Made by a program: the position numbers and the translations under genes
Source of the DNA: Chromera velia
Lineage: Eukaryota; Sar; Chromeraceae
Direction of reading: 5' to 3'
Assembly (NCBI GenBank): GCA_018398765.1
Contig: JAHBMJ010005097.1
Coordinates: 32,501 to 73,193, forward strand
DNA length: 40,693 nucleotides
The notes under the pieces: generated by a model
What the model saw: only the letters and a program-made list of their open reading frames with translations
Database searches by the model: none
Told to the model about the DNA's origin: nothing
In this document: piece by piece, positions 10,946-22,762 of the stretch
How positions within the stretch are numbered: the first letter of the stretch is position 1
How the letters are laid out: every line of letters starts with the position of its first letter

Positions 10946-12595
10946 GATTTCCTCCTCTAATCCAGCTTTTATGGAAAAGGGGGAGCGCAAAACGATCCTC
11001 AGAGAGAGTGAAATGTTTTGATGGCTGGTTCTTTCTTTCTCGTGCCTTTATCCGCTTACGTTTTGTCTTTGGATTTTGTTGTGTTCTAAACACGGCAACC
11101 GGGGTTCCTCGCTTGTCGTCAATCAGGACCCGCAGTGGCAAGCAACGTGCTTGTCCAGCTGGTCGACATAAATAGGAATGTACAAATCGATATATGAAGT
11201 GTTCTCTCGACCGGTTGACTACCTATTTCGTTTCCCCTCTTTTATCTTCTCATCTTTTCTCCTCTCTTCTCTTCTGTCTGCCTGCACAGGCAGAAAGGCA
11301 GACAGACAGAACGTTTGCCCTCCTTTCCCTTCACGACAGACTCGAGAACAAGAAAGAAAAAAAAAGGCCCATGTCCTTCCTCATCTCCATCCATCATGCA
11401 TGCCTTCTGCAGGACTCGTACCTCCTGTCCAACGACGTCATTCTGGCCATTGACGGAATAGACGTCGCAGACGACGGGACGATCCCCTTCAGGCAACTCG
11501 AGAGGGTCCATATGGCCTTCGCTGTCGCACAGAAATTCCCCGGGGACACCTGCAGACTGACCATTTTGAGAAACAGAAAAGTCATCGAGTTGGAGGTCCG
11601 CACGCACGCAGGCAGCTTTTATTCTAGTAGAGAGATTGCTTTAATTCATCTTGAGAGAGACCCTTTCTTCTTCTCATATTTGTCTGCCCTCTGTTCTGGA
11701 TGGAGACATGCTTCCTCACTGTTTGTATTTGAGTTTACACAGACGGCTTCAAGAAAGGATCGACATGGGGGTCTATGGTACGCAAGTCGGTTCACAAGCA
11801 TGGAGAGAAAGACTGGCAGGCACCATTCCCTCTCGGCCGATCCCACAAGCATCGTTCTCCGAACAGGCGTTTGACTGTGCTTTGCTTCTCTCTCGATCCG
11901 CATTTTCGTTCCATCCATCCTGGGCTCTTTGTTTTCCTACTGCCTTCTGTCCTGCCTCCCTGCCTGCAGCTTCCGGTTTGCGTACCGACCTTTTTAGTTC
12001 CCGAGCAGATGTGGGACAAGAAACCCCGGTTCTACATCTTTGGCGGTTTGGTGTTCACCCCTCTCACAATTGACTATCTGAAGGTGGGAATGAGTAGCTG
12101 TGTGTGTGCGTGGGGGGTTCTGGGAGCATGCATTCACAAAGTGGCTGCGGGTTTCTACAGCGAGAGAAAGCAAGGAGAGTATGTCTGCATGTCACGGGAT
12201 ACACAAGATGGATGCAGCGGTAAGGGAAGGAGACGCGCAGGCGGGGGGGGGCGGGGAATGGAACCCTTTGGAGAGAACACGAGATGGATGGCGGTGAAAT
12301 TGGAAGTTCAAACCTTCTTCTTCCCATCCCCGGCTTTGGGAAAAAACACGCAAGAAGAGGACAAACAACCCACAACTCTCCCTCACTGCCTTTTTCTGTT
12401 CCTCCTTCTATGTGTGTATACGCATGCATGCAGGACGAATACGGGAAGAAGTACTACGAGAGGGCCCCGTGGACGATGATGCAGCCCATCACTGAGCTCT
12501 TCCAAAGGCAACACAGGGAAGAGATAGTCATTCTGTCGCAGGTACGCAGCTAGCTGGGTTTCCTGGTCAACAGAATTGTCGATCTTTATGTCGAT

Positions 12596-12627
<32 letters not shown>

Positions 12628-13396
12628 GCACGTCTTTATGTATTTGTGGAAAAAAATTCAATTGACTGGCAGGGTCTTCAAAGGGATTTCCTTCCCTTCT
12701 CCCTTGCAGCTAGTCTTCCAGTGAGCTAGCAAGAACTTCTCATTGAAAGGGGCACTTCTGTTTCTGTTCTCTTTTACCGATTCTCTTCATCATGCCTGCA
12801 TGGATGGATGGAAGAATGGAGTGTGAGGACTGTCCAGAAGAAGAAGGAAGAGACGGGAGATGATCGAGAGAGGCAATCTGTAGCTCTCTCTGTCTTTGTT
12901 CTCTCGAACGGGTCTGTTGATCTGCCGTCGACGTTCTTTCATTTTCCTTCTTCTCTTCTCTGCTCAGGTTTTGGCATCTGACCTCACGATCGGGTACGAG
13001 TTGAGAAACTCGCGTCTGCACACGGTCAACGGGATCCGAGTCAAGAACCTGAGGCACCTCTCATTCCTCCTCGAAGAGACTGTGGAGGCGGCGCAGAAGA
13101 AAATGAAAGAGGGAAAACCGGAAGATTTTATTAGCTTCAAGTCAGTCAATTGTCGCTGACCGTCTTTGACACTTTTCGCTTTCAGCTTTGCCTGCCTCTC
13201 CGTTGCTCCCGTGTGTTTTCTTTTCCAGAGAACTGTCCGAAGATCATTGCTGCGAACACATTTTATGTATGGGTGCAGATTTGACCATGACATGCAAGTC
13301 GTGCTGAAGGCCTCCAAAGCGGCTGAGCTCAACGAGGCCATTCTCAAACAACACAACATACCCACGCACTCAAGCTTATCAGCTGAAAGTGGATAA
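7741..13396 (+). CDS. DEG: DEG9/DEG10-type HtrA serine protease, ten exons
   Basis: ATP-independent trypsin-like protease of the DegP/HtrA family, involved in protein quality control. Exons are 7741-8170, 8525-8814, 9514-9722, 10060-10275, 10741-10855, 11413-11595, 11970-12083, 12434-12541, 12968-13140 and 13279-13396. They join in phase to 651 residues ending in TAA. The catalytic triad is complete: His176 (TNAHVV), Asp207 (ECDLAVL) and Ser285 (GNSGGPAF). The segment around PNFAQPW and TGSGFAI, and the DEFW block, resemble plant DEG9/DEG10. PDZ-like regions follow at about 335-480 ([13 protein letters not shown]) and 490-651. The N-terminus has a hydrophobic core ([10 protein letters not shown]) followed by an Arg/Ser-rich segment, a bipartite layout suggesting entry to the secretory route and perhaps a complex plastid. 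The location is inferred. Between the two PDZ-proximal parts, exon 5 encodes a charged insertion (about 382-420). A short out-of-frame upstream ATG overlaps the start. Confidence 0.93.
8815..9024. repeat. GTCA / GCCA / GGCA tetranucleotide array in Deg intron 2
   Basis: The tract starts exactly at the 5' splice site. Repeated GTCA units grade into CAGC/CAGA-type units and end in a pure (GGCA)n run at about 8986-9022. The donor GTCAGT is itself the first repeat unit. Later in the same intron are (CT)n at 9249-9268 and (TG)n at 9278-9297. Confidence 0.9.
10276..10390. repeat. TG / GA microsatellite at start of Deg intron 4
   Basis: The intron begins GTCTGT, passes through GTGCGTGC repeats into (TG)n, and then into (GA)n at 10372-10388. 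Similar (TG)n runs occur in intron 5 (10917-10944), and (CA)n occurs in intron 8 (12596-12622). Confidence 0.85.
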
Positions 13397-15217
13397 GTGT
13401 ACAGATGGTAAACGTGGAAATGAAGTTTTCTCTTACTGCCAGTGCAGTGCTTCGAATGGTGTGTCGATTGAATTTGGTTGAGAAAGGGAGAATGCGTCGG
13501 AGGGGGGCAGGGGGGCAGCATTGAGAGAAGCTGAGATTGAGCCGTCCGCCTTTGTATTAGAAGGAAAGTGTGTGAGAGAGGTGTGAGAAAAGAAAAAGGT
13601 GAACTGACCGAACGTCCTGTCAGATTGCGTCTACAGACAGGTGTAGTTGTGCACATCAGTTTCTTTCCGCGGTGACTTTTCGGTAATGCTCCGCTACCCT
13701 TTCAAGCTAATCGATGCACCATCGGTCGAGAGAGGAAGAAAGAAGGGGTGGAAAAGGACGCATGATGCAGTTAATTCGATTGATCAGCATGCACCCATGC
13801 ACACATCTTCGTGCATGAAGTGTGCATGTGTGTTTTGTACTCGGGTCGTGTCAAGTGAACGGCGGCTTTGAGAGGAGATGGGGGTATCGTTGAGTGTTGC
13901 GGAAGAAAAATGACGAACAAAGTTGTCTACTTGGTTGTCTACGCGATCACAATCCTGTCGCGGCCTTGTACGTAGTAAATTTTGCAACATTTTTTGTTTC
14001 AGCGACCATGTTGTCAAAAATCACCGCCCTGTTGCATACATATGTTTGCATCCTTCCGCGCATTGAATCACATTATTATGAAACTTGAAGAGTTTTTAAA
14101 AAGAAAACTACCGTATGTGAAATACATGCACTAGTACATGCATAGCTAGTGTCTTGTCTTAAGTATTAATACCGTATTATCTAGTACAACAAAACTTAAC
14201 ATTACTACAAAAAATGGATAGTTTTTCAAGTTAAAGCCTAGGTTAAACTTATAGGGTTAAACCCTAAGTTAAACCAAAGAATGTAACTGTCACTAACTGA
14301 ATGTTTTTGCTCATTTATACTAGCCTGGTTTCAATAATGGTTCATAGTTCTAATCTCTAGTCTAATCTTTTAAAAACTGGTTTAGAAACGTCAGACTTGC
14401 ATCTCAAATGAATGTTGGATAACATAATATCTAGTAGTATAATATGTGCTGTGGAGTCCTACCCTGTGGCGCCGCCCTCTGGACCCTCGCATGCGCTGTA
14501 TCTGAATGAGCCCGCGTGCCGACGCCAGGCTCCGCCGCCGCGCTTTGCTTCGTACGTGTCGCGCGCGTCGATCAAAGTTGTTGAAATCGAGTCTGACCTT
14601 CGTATTCAAGCATGCAACATGTCACTCGAGCAACGGATAGCATCGTTTGAGTCTGGTGTCTGTTTAGCATAGATTGAGAGCTCCTAAGAGTCTGAGAGAG
14701 AGGAATGAGTAGAAACTGTACAATGATAGAATGAACCCAGTTGATTGGAATCCCAGATCGCTCTAGAGCCAAACCTGCTGTAAACTGTTGCCTGACTAAG
14801 TGTTACTCACGTTCCTTCTCTAGAGTTTCCCTAAGGTTCTTGTCCTCGCTTTACCTTCTGTCTGGACGCCATAAGGTGGCCAGACAGGAGGGACAAAGCA
14901 GCGCACACCATACATTAATTCATCTTAATAGTACGTCTAATAATTATAGTACATTTAATAATTAGATTAAATTTTTAGCTAGATTGCAACATCAGGATTC
15001 TCCATATGATTCTGACACTACGGCTAACAATTAGTAACAAAAACTGAGATCGAATTGAAGAGTGCAAATGTAACTAGTATAAATGTAATTAAGTTAATTC
15101 GTTAGTTAGAGGATGTCTAACGTAGGGATACATCATTGATACTTAAACTTATTTAAACTTGTTCTCTTTATTCAAACTTGGCGCAAAAGACGTAAGGACT
15201 TCATGCTGCATCAGGCT
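13397..15217. other. Spacer between convergent genes, mostly AT-rich
   Basis: No gene is recognised. The first 700 bases probably contain the 3' untranslated region of the protease gene. From about 14060 to 14450 and 14900 to 15190 the sequence is AT-rich with many CTAG words. Between them, 14452-14600 is GC-rich without a convincing protein. An inverted repeat (CTGTCTGG and CCAGACAG, 8-bp stem) lies at about 14858-14888. Confidence 0.55.
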
Positions 15218-16520
15218 TCATTGCAACAGCTGTTGCAAAGAGACCGCATCTGCATACAAGGTTTCACAAAACCGCGCTCGTGCCTGAGGGTCAATTGAGG
15301 CCCAGTCTTTCCCTCCTCCAGAAGGGCAATCAGCCTGAGTCTCCAGCCATCGGGTCACAGCCTCATGCACCAACCGTGCACCCCCCTGCACCATCAAACC
15401 CTCTTCCAAGGCCTGAATGGCCAGATCGGCATAGTTCCGAAATGGAGAGATCTTCGGATGACTTCTCCAGTTCTTACATGGAAATTCTCTCTTCACTGAG
15501 TCCCGACAGACCGTTAACTCTTTCTCTAACGGACGGATGGAATGAATAAAGGCACGCTGAAATACAGGCACTGAGGAAGAGGGACAACCTGCCGCATGAC
15601 CGGAAACCAACTCCCGGCGTCCTCTGTTTTCTTCCCACGCTTTCAATGCGATCAGAGCAGCGCAGGGGTCGCCCTGTCCGTTGTCCCCGAGAAAGATCAG
15701 AGGAGAAGGGGGGACGTTAGGAGAAGGCATGATGGCTGTACTTTCTTCAGATAGCTTTTCGTCAGAACCTTCTCTTTTGGTATCTGGCTTTCTTCCTTCA
15801 TTGCCTGCCATTGTGTTCTTTTCCCATGCATCAATCTCTCTTCTCTTTTCCTCCATCAGTCTTTTCAAAATCTCCCCTTTCGTTGCTCCAATCTTCTGTT
15901 TCATCCTTGCCTTCCCACTCTTCAAAATACTCAAAACATCACGCACCCGCCCATATTCAGTGCGATCGAAATTCACCCCCCATTCATTCGCAGACCCCCC
16001 TTCGATCCCTTCTGCCCCCCCATTCTCCTCCTCATCTGCCTCAAGAGATGCCGAGACGGACAGACGAGACCGACTCGAGGAGGGCACTTCTGCCAGCGCT
16101 CGAGCGAGAGGAGCTTCGGGGCCCACAGCCAGAAGGGGAAGTCTCTTCGGCCGTGCAGTCAGAAGAATCACCCCTGGGGGGACACCGCTGCCGGTCTCTG
16201 TCTCCCCCACACTCCCGCATGCAAGGGCATAGAAGGCGGCCCCGGCACCAGGGAAGATCTCTCCTGAAACAAAAGCCGCGCGCTTCTGAAAAATCTGAAC
16301 AAGTACAGGAGGAAGCAAAGGAACAGTTCATGGGAACACGAGAGAAAAGCAATTGCAACATGAGGCAACCAGTAGGAGAAAGGGGAAAGATGGAGGCAGG
16401 AACTTGGGTGTAAAAGAAAAGAAGCAATAAGAGCAGAAAGGAAGGGCGAACGCGGATCAGGTAGAAGAATAAGAGGGGAAAAAAAGAAAGAAAAGAAAGA
16501 AAGAAACAAAAACAAAGAAA

Positions 16521-16578
<58 letters not shown>

Positions 16579-17354
16579 AAAGAAAGAAAGAAAGGAAGGA
16601 AAAGAAAGAAAGGAAAAGAAAGAAAGGAAAAGAAAGAAAGGAAAAGAAAGAAAGGAAAAGAAAGAAAGGAAAAGAAAGACAGAAAGACAGAAAGACAGAA
16701 AGAAAGAAAGAAAGAAAGAACTAAAAATGGAGAGAAAGGAAGAACGAAGGGGAGAGGGAGAGAGAAGAGAGAGCCAACGAGGAAAGATCTATGGCGGAAA
16801 AAGAAAATTATGCGAGACGGGGGGTGCAAAGAAAAAAAAAACAGAGAAGCCGTGGGAAGAAAAAAAGGGGGAGGGAGTTAGGGAGGAAAATAAAGGGGGC
16901 GCTGGGGATGGAATAGGCACCTGTTCAAAGTTGCCCTGCACTACGTGCACCGCACCAATTGTTCACTGACATTTGCACGGCTCCCTGCCTGAATTGTGTC
17001 ATCGATGTCTGAAACCAATTGGTGCTGCCAGGGGACCTGCAGGGATCGGCGTCGCTCGACTGATGTCTCTCCCGTCTCCGAAGGGCTGTGCACGTTTTCC
17101 TGCTTCTGCCCCTTCTGCGATGCTCCCGGTTCATTCGCATACAGAGCACCTCTGCAGCAATCCCGCCTACCGACAGGCAGCTCGAGGAAGCAGGGAGGCA
17201 CGCCCCTCACGTGCGTTCGCTTGGAGAGACGGCATGGTACCCGTCTCCCTTTGACATTGAATGTCATCCGTCTCCAGGGCTCCGCTTTGGGTGGTGGAGC
17301 TCTGAAACTGTCTGCTGACAGACAACTCAGACCTAGGACGACGCTCAGAACCAT
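15218..17354 (-). CDS. APP1-like (DUF2183) HAD-superfamily phosphatase with secretory leader
   Basis: Predicted HAD-fold phosphatase related to the catalytic domain of yeast App1 phosphatidate phosphatase. Exon 1 runs 17354-16971 and exon 2 runs 16294-15218, giving 486 residues. The nucleophile motif DIDDT (Asp116, Asp118, Thr120) ends exon 1. Exon 2 supplies GEIFPG, motif II LLTARP (Thr174) and motif IV LIFLGDNGQGD (about residues 327-337), all in App1-like order. A Lys-rich stretch (about 253-285) may provide the motif III lysine. The N-terminus MVLSVVLGLSCLSA looks like a signal peptide followed by DSFRAPPP, so the protein is probably secreted or enters an endomembrane or plastid route. 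Donor GTCAGT and acceptor TTCAG are both phase 0; a second acceptor nine bases downstream would also keep frame. The 676-bp intron is CU-rich on the sense strand. The substrate is unknown. It is divergent from the J-domain gene. Confidence 0.82.
15221..15238. repeat. 18-bp perfect palindrome over the APP1-like 3' end
   Basis: TTGCAACAGCTGTTGCAA is its own reverse complement. It encodes the last six codons (Leu-Gln-Gln-Leu-Leu-Gln) and abuts the TGA stop of the minus-strand gene. Confidence 0.9.
16423..16905. repeat. Polypurine GAAA-type tract in APP1-like intron
   Basis: Several hundred bases are almost only A and G on the plus strand, including near-pure (GAAA)n at 16495-16580 and a GGAAAAGAAAGAAA unit repeated at 16590-16680. 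On the sense strand of the gene it is a long CU tract within the intron. Long open frames rich in Phe/Ser or Lys/Glu here are by-products of the repeat. Confidence 0.9.
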
Positions 17355-18557
17355 CTTTTGAAATGTGTGTGAGCAGAAGCCAACCGGCAAGACGGTAAGA
17401 CTATACACGGACAATGTCTCTTATTACCAGAGGGCCCCGTGCGGAATGTGGCGCCGTGCGCGAGAAAATCGCCTGGTAAGCTTACATTCCTCTTTCTGTC
17501 TCTTTATAGCACGTTGAAGCCTGGAGGCCAATTTTCAACGACGGTCATGTCTGTAATGAAATGCTGCAAAGGAGTCTGATGACGTAGCTCATGCACTCTT
17601 CTTCTTCATGCAAGAGTCGTCATCTATGTTATAGGAATATAAGACTCATCTTCTCGCGCGTACGTAGACGGCGCCTCTCTCGTACATCCCGGAAAGCTTG
17701 CTTGTGTGGCACGAAACAAAAAGCACGCGATGCATGCTCCACTTCATGCAGCTCCAGCTAGCTATAGGGATCCATAGGGATCCTTCCACGAAAGGCCACG
17801 TTCGCACGGAGTCTGATACGGCTAGAGCTGACATGCATGCATGCAAGCATGCGGTGCAACATGAAAGGCCGCGGCCGGCCTTGAAATGCAATGAAAAGCA
17901 ACACGTACCCTGTGCATGACGCATATATACATGCATTTGATTCGGACGTACTAAGATGTACTAAGCTGAGTCTTGCCCCAGCTCTCCAGCGACTTGACAA
18001 TCATCCCTGCATATCCCTGCCTGGCAGACCTGTTTCTGCTCCCCCTGATCTGTTGATGAAATCGGTCAAAGTTTCCACACCCAGACACAGAAGAAAAGTG
18101 ACATCAGTCTGACAGACTGACACGTTTTGGATTTGCAGAAGAGGAGCCTGGGCTGAACAGATTGAAGTGCCTCGATCTGACAGCATCGATCCATCGCGTG
18201 TGACTGTAGAGTTTCAGACTTCATCAGAGGGAGCACAGAAACTTGAGTGGCTGACAGAGCTCCGTCCGTCTACTCACGCAGTTTCTTTCTTTCGATTGTG
18301 TTGTGTTGCTCAGAGGAGCTGTCTCAGAGGAAGGGTTTTCGACTTTTGTGTCTGCCACCACTCTGAAGTATTTCTCTCCCCTTACAGGTAGCTTGAACAA
18401 TTGCGCTGGCTGCTTCTGTTGCTGGCCTGAGTGACAAACCAGTCTTCTCTCTTCTGAGAAAGAGGTCGGGAAGGTACTTATTTCTCGGCGTTAGAGTGCC
18501 AAAGTGTTCTTCTCAGAACCCTTTGTCGCCTCTAGGTTCATCAAGAAGCGACAGAAG
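17355..18557. promoter_or_regulatory. Divergent intergenic region (APP1-like / J-domain gene)
   Basis: About 1.2 kb separates two head-to-head starts. It contains a tandem duplication of ATAGGGATCC (17762-17781) and several GCATGC-type palindromic words (17830-17850, 17930). A weakly coding-looking stretch at 18167-18391 has no recognisable similarity and may be 5' untranslated sequence of the J-domain gene. A possible acceptor (CGCCTCTAG) at about 18535 would fit a 5'-untranslated intron. Confidence 0.4.
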
Positions 18558-21500
18558 ATGAGTGGCTCGAATCCCGCTGACAAGAAGGGTCTCTACAAGG
18601 CTCTTGGGGTTGAGCCTTCGTCCACACAAGTGGAGATCAAAAAGGCCTATCGGAAGATGGCGTTGCTGTACCATCCAGACAAGAACAAAAGCGAGGAGGC
18701 TACGAAGAAGTTTCAGGTGATCAGCGCTGCCTACGCGATTTTGAGTGACACAGACAAAAGGAGCCGGTATGATGCCACAGGAGCCGTGGATGCAGAGGAG
18801 GAGGGCGTCGACGTGGGGACAGATGACTTGAGTGATCTGATTGAAGTGTTCATGACAACGATGGCAACTCAGGATATCTTCTCAGACGTTCTCTTCGGTT
18901 TCGACTCCGACGAGTCGGTCTTTGATGATTCAGAAGACGACGACAGTGATGACGATAATGATGAGGTTGGCCTCTCCCTTGTCCCTTGTCCCTTGTCCCT
19001 TCGTTCCTTTCAAAGTCGTTGAGGGTTTGTCTCCAAGCATAAGTATCACTTTACATCTTTCTTCCCCTTTTTTTGGTTCGGAAGGTGCTTATTGTCTGTC
19101 ATTCAGCAGATGCCTGAATGTCCGTCAATGAGTCTGTGTCTGTCCGTTTTCCACCGCATCCCTCCAGTCCTTTTTCACGGTTTTTTTCGATCTAACTCAC
19201 CCTTTCCTCAATCAACGCTTCCACCGTTCCTTCCTTCCTTCCTCCGTTGTTTGTTCAAATATACTCACCTGCCCATGCGTTTCCCTCTCTTTAATGCAAC
19301 GCAGGATCTCGACTCAATCTTCCTCTCTCTCTTCGGCGGTGCGGGGGTGAGCCTCCGAGGCGCCACCAAGAACTTCCCCCCAGGAGGAAGGGGGAGACAG
19401 AAGGTCAGTGTGTGAGTCTGTGGCCCTTTTTTGGTCTGGGAGGCTGTGTTGCTTGTCTTGGATATGAGAGGAAACTGGAAGAAGACGGTGGCCCCGTTTG
19501 TTTAAGTGGACTCATCTTTGGGTGTCTGTATGCCCTCTCATGTTCCTGCCTGTCTGTGTGTTCTTCCAATCTTCGACGTCTTCTGGTGTGCTTTCCAGTG
19601 TCCATACGTTTCACTCTGCAACTTCTCCTCATTCATGGCTTTGTTGCAAGATCCTGTGAACTTCTGTCTTCTCATTGGGTTCTCTGCTTTCGATCCTTTT
19701 CTTGTCTTGTCCTGCAGACCCAGAGAGGGCGGGCAGCTGCCAGTCAGAGAGGGGGTGCGAAGGGAAAGACCAGAGGGGACAGTGGGGGGGGAGGGAAGGG
19801 CCCAGGGGCGTCCTTCAGCTCTCCTCGGAGCCATGGCGGGGTCCCCTTTCCCTTCCCCTTCCTCCACAAAGAACAGACCGGAAAAGTGAATTCAACATCG
19901 AACCAGAAGACTCCAGGGAAGGGGGGAGGGGGAGAGAAGAGGACGGACGGGGAGACGGTGACGCCCTCCACATCCTCTGGCAGCTCCCAGACCCAAACCA
20001 AAGGTGCAAAGCGAGAGGGGGGGGGGGAGTCTCCTCTGTATGGGGGCACTGCGGGTGTGTATGGTCCTAGGGGGATGTCAGGTAGCCCATTGCATCAGCA
20101 GAAAGGGAAGAAGGGTGGGGCTGGGTCCTTGGATCCCTTTGGTGGTTTGTCGATGGGTTTTGGCTCTTCTTCCTCCCCTTTGTCGAATTCTTTTCCGTCT
20201 CCGTCCCATTTTCTTGAGGCAGAGTTTGAACGAGAAAAGCAGAAACAGAAGGAAAGAGAGGGCGGGATATCGGGGGAGAGAGACACGGAGACGTTTGCTG
20301 AGGGATTTCTGGGGTCATTTCTCTCCAGTGCCCTGGGGCCTCCTCTGTATGACGTTGACTCGTACCTCCATAAAGAGAGGGAGAAGGAAGTCCTCAGACA
20401 GGGGGGACGGTTTGGTCATGCGGGTCTGTTTGAGGATGAGGACGACGAAGAGGAGGAGGAAACGGGAAAGGGAAGCAAGGGAGGTCATGCAGGCCTCAGG
20501 CATGGAAGTCCAATGGGAGGATTCTTTGAGGGACTGGGGGGGTCATCTGAGGAAGAGGAGGAAGGGGAAGCGGACGAAGCTGGGAAGGCTCTTTTTGCTG
20601 AAGTGGCAGGTCAGTTCGCGTGCGTTTCTTCGTCTTCTTTCGATCGTGTGTGCGGATCTGTTCCTGGTTTGGGTGTCCAACTAGGCTTTTCCATATTTTT
20701 TTTCTGTCCATGCAGTTCTCTTAGTGTGAGTGTTCGTTCGCCTTTGCGGAAGGAAAGAGGAATGAAGATCTCAGAGGTTTCATGGTGGTGAAACAATCGC
20801 CGCATTCTTCCCTTGAAGAATGAATGGACTTTTTTCTCAGTCACATGACCTGACTGACTGAACTTTATCCGTCCATCTGTACTGTTGAGCGTTGAGTGAC
20901 TCGAATTGCCTGTATGTGCAGAGTTCAACGCCCTGATTGACCTCATGGCGTCTGCCGGGGTGGGCCTCTCGAATACTGTCGGGGGGGGGTCCGGTCGTAT
21001 GGGGGGAGGGGGGCCTGGAAAGTTTGGGAAGGGAAGAAATGGACTTTTCGGGGGCAGGGGGGCTGGGTCGGATCTTCTCGGAGGTTCGTCTTCTGGCAAC
21101 AACCCTGCTGCTGCCCGCACGTTCTCCGAGGGTTTTTCCTTTGGAATGCCGAAGGGGAGGAGGGAGGAGGAACAGGCCACTCACCCTCGTGGGATGAGGG
21201 GGATGAAAGAGAGAGGAAGAGAGAGGTTGACAGGGGGGCCGGGGGCTCGAGGGGGTAAGGGAAGGAAGGAGGAAGACAGAAAAGAGGGGGCCTTCAACAA
21301 ATCGGTGGACACTCGAAGTCGCACCGGACAGCAGAGCAGAAAGTCTGCAGAAGGAGCCCCGGCATCATCGTCTCTGGGTCCTTCTGTAGTTGGTCCCCCT
21401 GGTCCCGCGTCAAAGGGACAGGGACAAAGGGACAGAGAGGGGAGAATGGGCTCAAGAAAAGTCCAGCAGCCTCCGGGGGGGGCACGCAGCTCCAAAATGG

Positions 21501-21718
21501 ACTTTTCTGCTGAGATCTCAGGAAGGGGCATGATGAGGGGGAACTCTTGGACAGATGCCGATCTAATGGGGGGGGGTTCTCTCTCTCCCTCTTCCAATGC
21601 CCTCATTGAGGAAATTCTGCAGGGAGGGGGGGCGTTCGCATCATCTGACGATCGAACGACACGAAGAGGAGGGGGGGGCAAGCAGCAGACGGGGCTTCGA
21701 GGAAGACCTCGAGTGTAG
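18558..21718 (+). CDS. J-domain (DnaJ/Hsp40) protein with long Gly-rich disordered tail
   Basis: Class C-like Hsp40 co-chaperone, predicted to stimulate ATP hydrolysis by an Hsp70. Exons 18558-18965, 19305-19403, 19718-20609 and 20922-21718 join in phase to 731 residues and end in TAG. The J domain occupies about residues 10-75, with the essential HPD (His39-Pro40-Asp41) in [13 protein letters not shown], helix [18 protein letters not shown], and the closing KRSRYDATG. No zinc-finger or DnaJ C-terminal domain follows. After an acidic run (about residues 119-136) there is a short hydrophobic block, [12 protein letters not shown], in exon 2, then Gly/Ser/Lys-rich low complexity with acidic patches near residues 425-445. 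Another short hydrophobic block, [11 protein letters not shown], begins exon 4. No membrane segment or signal peptide is seen. The client is unknown. The first donor (GTTGGC) is weak but is required by frame and by the next acceptor. Confidence 0.85.
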
Positions 21719-22756
21719 TCTGTCTGTCTGTCTGTCTGTCTGTCTGTGTGGCAAATGGATGGACTGACAGTGTATGCAGGTTTTGTTTGAGTCCAAAGGC
21801 TCGATCGATCATGCAGAGAGCTGGAGGGTTGCAATATGTGGAGCGGCCTGTGTGTTGAAAGAAGAAGAAGAAGAAGCGTCTTCCCTCTTCCTTCAGTCTT
21901 CGCATGTTACAGCCATTGCATGACTGTCAATCAGCCAGCGAGAGAAGAGAAAAGTGTTTTGTTTAGACTTCAATGCAAGATGGAGAGGCAAGGGGAGGAT
22001 TTCTGAGGTTTGCCTGGAGGGAGGGAGGGAGGAAGGACCCGACCCGCTTGAGCAGTGGGATTCGTTGATCGACCAATCGATGAATCAAGCGTGTACAAAA
22101 TAACGAGAGAGGAAACAGATCGAATTGTGGATTGGCATTTCCGAAGGATGGGCTAAACATGCCCTGTTTCTCTTTCTTTCTCTTGATCTTCGCCCCCTCG
22201 TCAATTGCTAGAGGAGACAGACAGCGGGATAGACGAAGAAACAGAAGGATTGATCATGATCGATCCGTCGGTTCAGTACCCGCTTTCACCAGCACCTTTC
22301 AGATTGACGTTAACCTCTTGACTTCACGTCTACACACCCGTCCTTCCCGTCCGTGCTTTTGTGACAAGTTCCGTCCGTCTTTCTTTCCGTCCTTCCTTCC
22401 TTCCTTCCTTCCTCCCTTCCTTCCTTCCTTCCTTCCTTTCTTCTTTCCTTTTGTCTCGTTTGCAGAAGACGACTACAAAAAAAAACCGCCAAAAATGCCT
22501 GCTTTAGCCTGCTTGGCTCACAACATGTCAAAATAGGCCGCGATCATAAAAAATTGTTTGAACTTTAAATTTGAAATATATCTAGGGGCATCGATTGGAT
22601 ATATCAGTTACACATCGGGCTGTCTAGGGCCTACTAGAGTCACATATTGTTTACTAAGTTTAAAACTTCATTTTATATAAAGTTCATGTATTTTTAAAAA
22701 ATGTAATTTTGTATTCATATTTTTTCAGAGGATGTAGGATAAGATTTATGTTCTGG
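21719..22756. other. Intergenic region with GTCT and CCTT microsatellites
   Basis: (GTCT)n at 21718-21746 directly follows the J-domain stop codon. A (CCTT)n tract covers about 22376-22440. The segment 22540-22750 is AT-rich and leads into the 5' LTR. No convincing gene is seen. Confidence 0.6.
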
Positions 22757-22762
22757 ATGCCC
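22757..22762. repeat. Target-site duplication, left copy
   Basis: ATGCCC precedes the 5' LTR and recurs immediately after the 3' LTR at 25208-25213. The exact boundary is ambiguous by one base, because one extra G/C position could belong to the LTR or to the target. Confidence 0.75.

Noticed and set aside
14253-14272. Telomere-like AAACCCTAA
   Set aside because: A single unit beside related GGTTAAAC words; no tandem array, so chance is sufficient.
16041-16829. 262-codon Phe-rich minus-strand frame
   Set aside because: Mostly translation of the GAAA array inside the APP1-like intron plus an out-of-frame overlap with its exon 2.
18167-18391. 75-codon frame upstream of the J-domain gene
   Set aside because: No similarity and no splice connection that keeps frame with the J-domain exon; treated as possible untranslated sequence.
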